In this document: positions 56,771 through 64,000 of the stretch, one piece after another
Layout of the letters: each line of letters opens with the position of its first letter
Numbering within the stretch: position 1 is the stretch's first letter
Assembly (NCBI GenBank): GCA_026874595.1
Contig: CM049318.1
Coordinates: 38,339,956 to 38,403,955, forward strand
Source: Sipunculus nudus
Lineage: Eukaryota > Annelida > Sipuncula > Golfingiida > Sipunculidae
Direction: 5' to 3'
DNA: 64,000 nt
Made by a program: the position numbers and the translations under genes
Notes under the pieces: generated by a model
What the model was told of the DNA's origin: nothing
Seen by the model: the letters and a program-made list of their open reading frames with translations, nothing else
Database searches by the model: none

Positions 56771-58275
56771 CCCCCGCCACAAAGTGGCCGGGGCATATAG
56801 TTTTACCCATGTCCGTCCTTCCGTCATTCCGAAATCAGACAGTTGTACGGACTTTTTTTCGCAATGCCTGCAGATATTGGCCTGATTTTTTGTGTGTGGG
56901 CAGATATAGACCGGTTACAGATTGAGTTCGCGTTTCGTCCCGGTTGGCCTACTTTTGACCGTTTTACGGCTCCTAAACTTTGAAAGTTTCATGAAAAATA
57001 GAAATTTCATGACAAATACACATGTACGGACTTTTTTTCGCAATGCCTGCAGATAATGGCCTGATTTTTTGTGTGTGGGCAGATAATGACCAGTTACAGA
57101 TCGAGTTCGCGTTTCGTCCCGGTTGACCTACTTTTGAACGTTTTACGCCTCCTTAATTTAGAAAATTTCATGAAAAATAGAAATATTCATGACAGATACA
57201 CATGTACGGACTTTTTTTCGCAATGCCTGCAGCTATTGGCCTGATTTTTTGTGTGTGGGCAGATATAGACCAGTTACAGATCAAGTTTGCGTTTCGTCCC
57301 GGTTGACCTACTTTTGACCGTTTTACGGCTCCTGAACATAGAAAATTTCATGAAAAATATGAAATTTCATAACAGATACACATGTACGGACTTTTTTTCG
57401 CAATGCCTGCAGATATTGGCCTGATTGTTGGTGTGTGGGCAGATATTGACCAGTTACAGGTCGAGTTCACGTCTCGTCCCAGTTGACATACTTTTGACTG
57501 TTTTACGGCTCCTGAACACAGAAAATTTCATGAAAAATATAAATTTTCATGACAAATACATTTGTACAGACTTTTCTTCGCAATACCTGCAGATATTGGC
57601 CTGATTTTTGGTGTGTGGGCAGATAATGACCAGATACAGATCGAGTTCAAATTTTGTCCCAGTTGACCTACTTTTGACCGTTTGACAGTGCCCTAACATA
57701 GAAAATTTCATAAAAAAGTGCACATGTATGGACTTTTTTTTTTCACAGTGCCTGCAGATACGGGCCTGATTTTTGGTGTGTAGGCAGATAATGACCAGTT
57801 ACAGATCGAGACTGTTTTGTCCCAGTTGACCTACTTTTGACCGTTTGACTGCTCCTGAACATAGAAAGTTTCATGAAAAATAGAAACTTTCATAACAAAT
57901 GCATATGTACTGACTTTTTTTCCTCAATGCCTGCAGATACCACCCTGATTTTTTATGTGTTGGCAGATAATGACAGTTACAGATCAAGTTCGCGTTTCGT
58001 CCTAGGTGACCTACTTTTGTTTTACGGCTCATAAACATAGAAAATTTTATGAAAGACAGAAATTTTTATGGAAAATGCACATGTATGGACTTTTTTTCAC
58101 AATGCCTGCATATACTGGCATGATGTTTGGTGTGTTGCTTGATAATGACCCATTACAGATTGAGTTTGCATTTTGCCCTTGTTGACCTACTTTTGACCAT
58201 ACGACACCTCCTGAACTTAAAAATTTTTTCAAAATTTTACAAATGTTTCTAATTTGCCCCAGGCGGGGGCATTCG
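56771..58275. mobile_element. TIR-bounded element with about eight 180-bp tandem units
   Basis: TGCCCCCGCC (56770-56780) and GGCGGGGGCA (58262-58272) are inverted ends. Between them, units beginning at 'gtacggacttttttt' recur at 56848, 57027, 57207, 57387 and 57567 (179-180 bp), then three more diverged units to about 58250. Each unit reads 'cctgcagatattggcctgat', 'gttacagatcgagttcg' and 'ttttacggctcctgaac'. No transposase is present. Confidence 0.75.
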
Positions 58276-60940
58276 TGTCCTTCTGACACATCTAGTTGTA
58301 ATTTTGAATCTGTCTATAAATGGTTAATTACCTGTAGGTATAATTAGCAATTCAATGAAAGCCAAAGCATGTTCAAAGAGGATGACACTTAGGTCAGAAC
58401 TAATTAGCAGTTCAGGTAAAGGCAATGAATCTTATAAAGAAAATCACACCTTTGTGTGTAGCGCCAGTCAGGGTGAGAGATGTTCACACTTTGCTATTGG
58501 AATTAGATGAAGCATCCTAGTTGATTAGTTATCAAAGAAATAATGACCAGTTTAATATGTTTATAAGGATTGGAAATCCAGTGATAGGGGGAGAGATAGG
58601 AGACAGAGGTGTGCATCCTGTGCATCTCTGTCCACCCTTGTAGGACATGGCAGGCATGTGTCACACTAAGATGTATTTGGCTGCATTCTTGGAATAATAA
58701 AGTAAGTTATGGACTTCCTTCTCAACTTATATCAGCAGAAGTAATGACCATTGATGTGATCCAAGAGCTGCCTTCTATGATCGTATGTTCTTTTAAGTAT
58801 CTGTGAAACTTTGATGTTCGGCTGGTAGATGTAAGTTAAGCCTACAGCAGGAATCTGTAATTTAATGTCAACAGGAACCAGTATCTGACTTGTTCAACGA
58901 CAAGCTGTAAGTGTGATGTTCAACAGAATAAATTGTGTTAAAGTTTCAAGGACTTGCTCCTTAAAGTCACCAAGATAATATAACAACAACTATGCAATGT
59001 GATACTGGCATAATTGATGCACCACATGAACATTGGGTCGAGTTGGAATATGCATGACCATGGCGAATTTTGAAGGTCACAGAGCCTGAGAGGTGATCTT
59101 GCTAAAATGATGTTGGTGCAACGAAATGAGGTACAATTTGAATTTCCCTTATTTTGAATTATTCAAAATCCTTTGAGCTACTATATATTCAGCTAGTTGA
59201 AGAATCTTTACACAAAATTTATGTTTCCCCTTAAGGCCGGCATACATGTTGCGACCCGATTCAACTCAACTCAACTGGGCCCGACTGAACAGGTTTCCTC
59301 AAGTTTTCTACAGTTTCTTTCAGTTTTTGACCCTGCAGACTGACGAAAACTGGGATGCATACACATAACGACCCGACTCAACTGGATCGACGGCAGAGGC
59401 GGTACAAGGTGGGCTTGGGGTTTCAATGCAAATAGTCAACCTTTTGAATTTGTCAAGTGATCGTATCAAGTGATCAATGTGCAACCGTCATTTTTAGCTC
59501 TTCTGACTGAAGGTTAACTGAGGTATTGGTATGGTGCTTTGTCCGTCGTCCGTCCGTTAGCAGGGCACAATTCGTTACTGCTGGACCTTGAAATTTCTAA
59601 GTGTACATCAGTGGAGGTCAATGAAAAACTCTCCTTGGAAACCTGAAATTAAGTCAGTGTGACCTATATACTCCGAGCTATAGGGCTTGTAAGTCAAAGG
59701 GTCCTGCGCGTGTTGGATTTTGACCCACAGCACGCGGGCACCCGCTTAGGATGCTGTGCGGGACGGGCTACATCTAAGAGGAGGGCCGAAATAAAGTCTG
59801 TGCGGGGCAGGCTGCGGGTTGATGATATGGCAGTTCAGTAGCACATGAATATAAAGTTTTGCTAAAAAAAAACTATCAGTTGAAGACACTGATATTGTTG
59901 TATAAATGTTTTAAGGAGTTGTAAAAAAAAGTAATATGAAAAGATAAATGTTAATAAATTTTAATTTATTCCTGTTAACCCCTCACACTGACTGACAGTT
60001 GTAACAACACTATGCAAATGTTTCTTTTCTAGGTATAAACGTCAATTTGTTATACAAAATAGATGATGCATCATTAAACTGAAATCTAGATTTTAAACAA
60101 TTGTCCTTGCAATGAGAGCTGGTCATAACTTTAAGTTACCTGGCCTGATGCTGTATATGGACTGTAACCCTGTACTTGTGTCAGGTCTCACATGTTACAT
60201 AATATGGCTGAGAGTGAAGCAAAGGGCTTGATTACCTTTGATCTTGTAATAGACAGTGTCTGGCTACAGCTGGCTCTATAGGCGACTTGATTAATCTAGA
60301 ACTGCACAAAGACTACGGTTGACTTCTATTCTAATTGTAACTCCACGTGCTGTCTAATTGTAGCTGACATTGACCCCTGGCTGGTCAAATCCCTGTTTGG
60401 GCACTGCATAATGTGTTGATGACTGCTATAAGAAACACCGCTCTAGTCATGTCTATCTCAGCGAACATCCTGAACCTAAAGCCACATCAGTCAGATACCC
60501 CCTTTACTACCTTGACCGTCTGATTAGTCACGGTTTCAGTTAATTGGCAGGTTATGACTGAAAAGATTTTAACCAGCAAAACCTCTCAGTATTTGGATGG
60601 CTTGTGATTAGCCAATACTATTCTAAAGGGTACATTTTGGTACACATACTTTAAAGAAATCTTATACTTTTTCTTTAATTTTTTTTATAATTTTAGTAGA
60701 AACAGACACAAAAAAACAAAGTTCTGTTTATTTCCCCTGTAAAATATGAAACAATATTTAAGGTGGGTTAAATAATTATGTATATATTAAATCCATTTAA
60801 GCAATCAAACGCCTTTTAAAATATTTCATGAATTATAGTCTGAATAATTGCCAAAACGTATTGAAATAATTTTTTTCATTCCAATCATCAAACATTTCAT
60901 AAATATTAATAATATGCGTGGCTAATATTTGTGCTGTAAT
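58276..60940. other. Intergenic, no gene recognised
   Basis: Contains a diverged family-1-like 5' end at 59494 (agctcttctgact..., then gtccgtcgtccgtccg) and a G-rich patch at 59700-59830. No exon with splice sites and a recognisable product was seen. Confidence 0.4.
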
Positions 60941-60947
60941 TAATCTT

Positions 60948-60990
60948 TATATATATATATATATATATACATATATACATATATATATAT

Positions 60991-61043
<53 letters not shown>
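60948..61043. repeat. (TA)n microsatellite with CATA interruptions
   Basis: About 95 bp of TA repeats. Confidence 0.95.
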
Positions 61044-61047
<4 letters not shown>

Positions 61048-61088
61048 TTTGGATCCAAAACCTGTTTAAAATTATTTTGCGGATGGAA

Positions 61089-61275
61089 ACTTAAAACATA
61101 CGGGGCGGATGCGGGCTGAAAGAAAACTTTGCGGGGCGGGTGCGGGCAGAAAGAATCATCGTGATTGCGAGGCGGGTCGGCCAGGCCTTTTTCTGTGATT
61201 GCGGGGCGAGCTGCGGGCTGATAGGGCATGGTGCGGGGCAGGTGCGGGTTCAATTTTTCGACCTGCGCAGGGCCC
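61089..61275. repeat. G-rich degenerate repeat (GCGGG motif)
   Basis: Many GCGGGGCGGGTGCGGG-type blocks, each followed by (c)tgaaag or tgatag. A related block lies at 59700-59830. Strong G-run asymmetry on the + strand. Confidence 0.7.
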
Positions 61276-61384
61276 GGGTAAGTACCCCGAGGAATAATTA
61301 AAAATTTGATCCAAACCTCCAATATCTTGATAATTAATGCATGCATTGCCATGAATCTTGCCTTGAATATTGACCATTACTAGT

Positions 61385-61690
61385 TTTGTTAATTGTTAGT
61401 TCCCGAAAACTGATGGGGCCACCTGTATTTTTTCCAAATTTTGACGATTTTTTATACTATAAAATGACAGCAATTATGTCATTTTCTCAGCTGTGGTTTC
61501 ATCTAGTGTCCAGAATCCCATTGTGATTATTGATAATGATTTTTTTTTCAGTTCCTGAGGACTGGTGGCGCCACCTTATTTTTTTTAATTTTGATGCTTT
61601 TCTCCTTTATTGTGAGACTGCCAATTATGTTTTTACTATCAGATTTGCAACTGTGGTTTCTTCTGTGTCCTGAAACCTGGTGTTGTTTAT
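61385..61690. repeat. Two ~155-bp diverged tandem copies
   Basis: Both read 'agttcc(c/t)ga..actg(a/g)tgg.gccacct..ttt...ttttga.g.tttt ... ctgtggtttc.tctagtgtcc'. The second holds GGTGGCGCCACC. Confidence 0.65.
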
Positions 61691-61692
61691 TA

Positions 61693-62208
61693 GAGCTCCG
61701 CTTGAATAAGCGGATGCCCTTTACTAATCACCCTGTCCGTCCGCCTGTTCCTTTTTCTGTTTATCCATGAAATTTGTTTCCTGATGATAACTCCAATTTG
61801 GATTGACATATGGATTTCATACTTGACTTGTATATGACCTACCATTAATGTAAGAATCCTTTGTTTCAGGGGTAATGAGGTCAAAGGTTAAGGTCACAGG
61901 ACCCACTATTTTAAAACGATTGTGGATACATTTTTAGCCAAACTTTTCTTCCCAAACCTTCCGTGTTCCACGTGGCGCACCTGCCAATTTGGGAAGGTTC
62001 CTTTTGATTTTGGGGTTACAAGGTCAAAGGTTAAGGTCACAGGGCCCATCCATTGACAAATTAGTTTATTGATGAAAACTCCAGTTTGGGTAGACTGGTT
62101 GGCTTCAAACTAAACACAGGACCCCTATATTCTGAAAAAAAAAACAAAACATAAACCTATCCTTTTAGACAAATTCAGCTGACCGTCGAGACCCATGGGT
62201 CCCTACAG
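61693..62208 (+). mobile_element. Hairpin-ended repeat, family-1-like architecture
   Basis: The 5' hairpin is TCCGCTT-gaat-AAGCGGA, then a gtccgtccgcc run. The 3' end is CAGCTGACCGTCGAG and the palindrome ACCCATGGGT. The body differs from family 1 except at the 3' end. Non-coding. Confidence 0.6.
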
Positions 62209-62739
62209 TTAAAATATCAATAACGGCTAGTACAATTCACAATGAGGTACATGTACGAGTGCCTTTTTAATCCTTCAATTTCAAAAGAAATTATGGAATT
62301 TGATAAACAGAATAGTCAAAGCCCACTGAAATTAAATCGTATTTTTAAAGAGGACTACGAATGATCAAGTTACCTCTTAGAAATCTTTCACACGAAATAT
62401 CTTCATTGGTGGGACAGGACATAGTAAACATTTATAATCTAATACATCTCTTAATAGAATTCTCTAGATATTCTCAAAGGTCGATCACAGAAGTGGTAAT
62501 GTGGTGTCCGTTTTTTTCTGATGGATTTGAAAATTTTTTTTAAAAAACCTTTTTAATTTGAAAAGAGTAGGTTCAATCAAACGTGGCTAATACTATTTAA
62601 AGTCAGATATTACAGAAACGTATCGCCACTCAAATACGTTCTAAAAGCAGTTTTAATATTTCGGTAGTTTTAAATCACACTGATAAAAGGTGTTACAGCT
62701 TTTTAGTCTATTTTTTAATGATTATGATTAAAATAATCA

Positions 62740-62744
<5 letters not shown>

Positions 62745-62796
<52 letters not shown>
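62745..62796. repeat. (TA)n microsatellite
   Basis: About 26 uninterrupted TA dinucleotides. Confidence 0.95.
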
Positions 62797-62798
<2 letters not shown>

Positions 62799-62799
62799 T

Positions 62800-64000
62800 A
62801 CAGATTCTGTGAGACAAATTCGTCGATACTGTCATAAGTTAGGATTTCAGTATTAGGAGGCTATATTACTTGTCAATGATATATATATCTGTACCCTTTG
62901 CCTTAGACCATAGTAAACAGTTTGTTTAGCCAAGTAGCATACTAAAGCATATGGTCTAAACTACAGACTGTACTGTTTGAAGACAGCTTGAATAAAAGAA
63001 CTTAAGACAATAATCTAGTATACATTTCAAGTTATATGGTTTAAAACCCTGAAAAAAGGTTGCTGCAGCTCAAAATGATAGGGTCAAGACCACTTTGACC
63101 CCCTCTCTGGATCCGTCACTGCTTTTAGTATAGTTTCCTGAGCACTTACAGACGTACAATTTTTAGCGCCACCGCCACGTGGCGCCCTCTGTTGCTAGGC
63201 AACTGAGACATGGTCATGGTGAAATACCAATTTCCTTGATCAGACACTGTTATAAACAGATCTTGGAAAAAATATCACAGAAGATTATATTTAACTACAG
63301 TCTGATAGTATGGCGTTAAAATTAGCGGCTATAGACCTGAATTAACTGTCACGTCTATTGCAGGCGTTTCACCATAGGCTACTGCCGGAACTTGCGGACA
63401 GGTGAGCGATATAACAAGACATTGGGGTGCATTTTATAACCGGTCATATCTCAGGTTTCTACATTCGATTGAAACGTTCCCAATTTTAGAAAATAAACCA
63501 TACAAATATGTAAATGTGTACTTCGGTTGGTAAGACTTTCGAGTAATTTACAAAATCTCGAGAGTTGTGTTACAATCATGATAGTTCGGTCTATACTCAC
63601 CAGATGGCAGACTGTGCAGGACTGAGAACACTTGAGCTTTTAAATTTTTACATATATGGCCATCAAGCATCAGTATTGTGGAAACATTTTGGTTATGTAT
63701 CTTCTTTGGTTTCTAAGACAGATGGACATTTTAAAAAATGTGCGTGGTCCAAATTATATGTCTAAAATACCAAATAACCAAAAAATTCAATGTTCTATTA
63801 GCTATTATTCATTATTAATCATAATTTTTTAACTGTTTATGTTACGTGCTAGATTTTTGTCAGAAATGTCACTAAACTATTTTTTGTCTTCTTTTTCTTA
63901 CAAAAGATGGCCTGTATTTGTATAATGGCCAAGTTATGGCTAGGTTAAATTAAGTACTCTACAGAATATGGCAAACATTTAATATTTTGTGCCACTCCCA
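62800..64000. other. Intergenic, no gene recognised
   Basis: AT-rich. It has GC-rich palindromic text at 63164-63190 (gcgccaccgccacgtggcgcc) next to a CTCF-like CGCCCTCTGTTG, and CACCAGATGGCAG at 63598-63610. No exon was recognised. Confidence 0.35.

Noticed and set aside
1-64000. CRISPR arrays, bacterial operons, prophage or integrated virus
   Set aside because: Gene structure is fully eukaryotic; no regularly spaced direct repeats with unique spacers, and no gag, pol, env, capsid or integrase ORF was seen.

Overview
This is a eukaryotic, intron-rich and AT-rich window, most likely from a marine lophotrochozoan and probably a mollusc. That placement is an inference from the exon/intron style, the gene set and the dense hairpin-ended and palindromic interspersed repeats; no sequence here fixes the species. 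There are no operons and no prokaryotic features. Three protein-coding genes, all on the + strand, can be reconstructed exon by exon with matching splice phases.

Region 1 (1-11.6 kb) holds the 3' end of a plexin-domain-containing (PLXDC/TEM7-like) type I membrane receptor: a Pro/Thr-rich stalk exon, a transmembrane exon and a terminal cytoplasmic exon. Earlier exons lie upstream of the window. Its introns carry a ~2 kb hairpin-ended repeat, a short CAG-ended MITE, a TIR-bounded repeat and a hAT-type MITE with an intact 8-bp target duplication.

Region 2 (11.6-25.2 kb) is intergenic: a 24-bp minisatellite, a Harbinger-like MITE nested inside another repeat, a 41-bp perfect inverted repeat, microsatellites, and one member of a diverged ~600-bp duplicated non-coding segment.

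Region 3 (25.3-33.0 kb) holds a complete six-exon phospholipid phosphatase (PLPP/LPP, PAP2 superfamily) of 290 aa with all three catalytic motifs. Its exon 2 acceptor, together with the first 43 coding bases, has been tandemly copied four times upstream at an exact 82-bp period, giving four decoy splice acceptors that all lead to the same early stop.

Region 4 (33.0-38.3 kb) is intergenic: microsatellites, a SINE, the second copy of the ~600-bp segment, and a PDIA4 promoter region with an ER-stress-element-like motif.

Region 5 (38.3-56.4 kb) holds a complete 11-exon PDIA4 (ERp72) of 661 aa: signal peptide, acidic stretch, three CGHC thioredoxin domains, two inactive domains and a KDEL tail. 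Its introns hold a 280-bp x 5 tandem array inside a hairpin-ended element, a modular tandem duplication of another hairpin-ended element, SINEs, and a 407-bp miniature LTR retrotransposon (TRIM) whose LTRs contain a tRNA-like Pol III promoter.

Region 6 (56.4-64 kb) is intergenic repeat sequence, including a TIR-bounded element with about eight 180-bp units.

PLPP (lipid phosphate dephosphorylation at membranes) and PDIA4 (ER disulfide formation) are not functionally linked as far as the sequence shows. The most notable observations are the tRNA-like TRIM, the decoy acceptor array, and the several sequence-distinct repeat families that share terminal hairpins plus internal tandem units.
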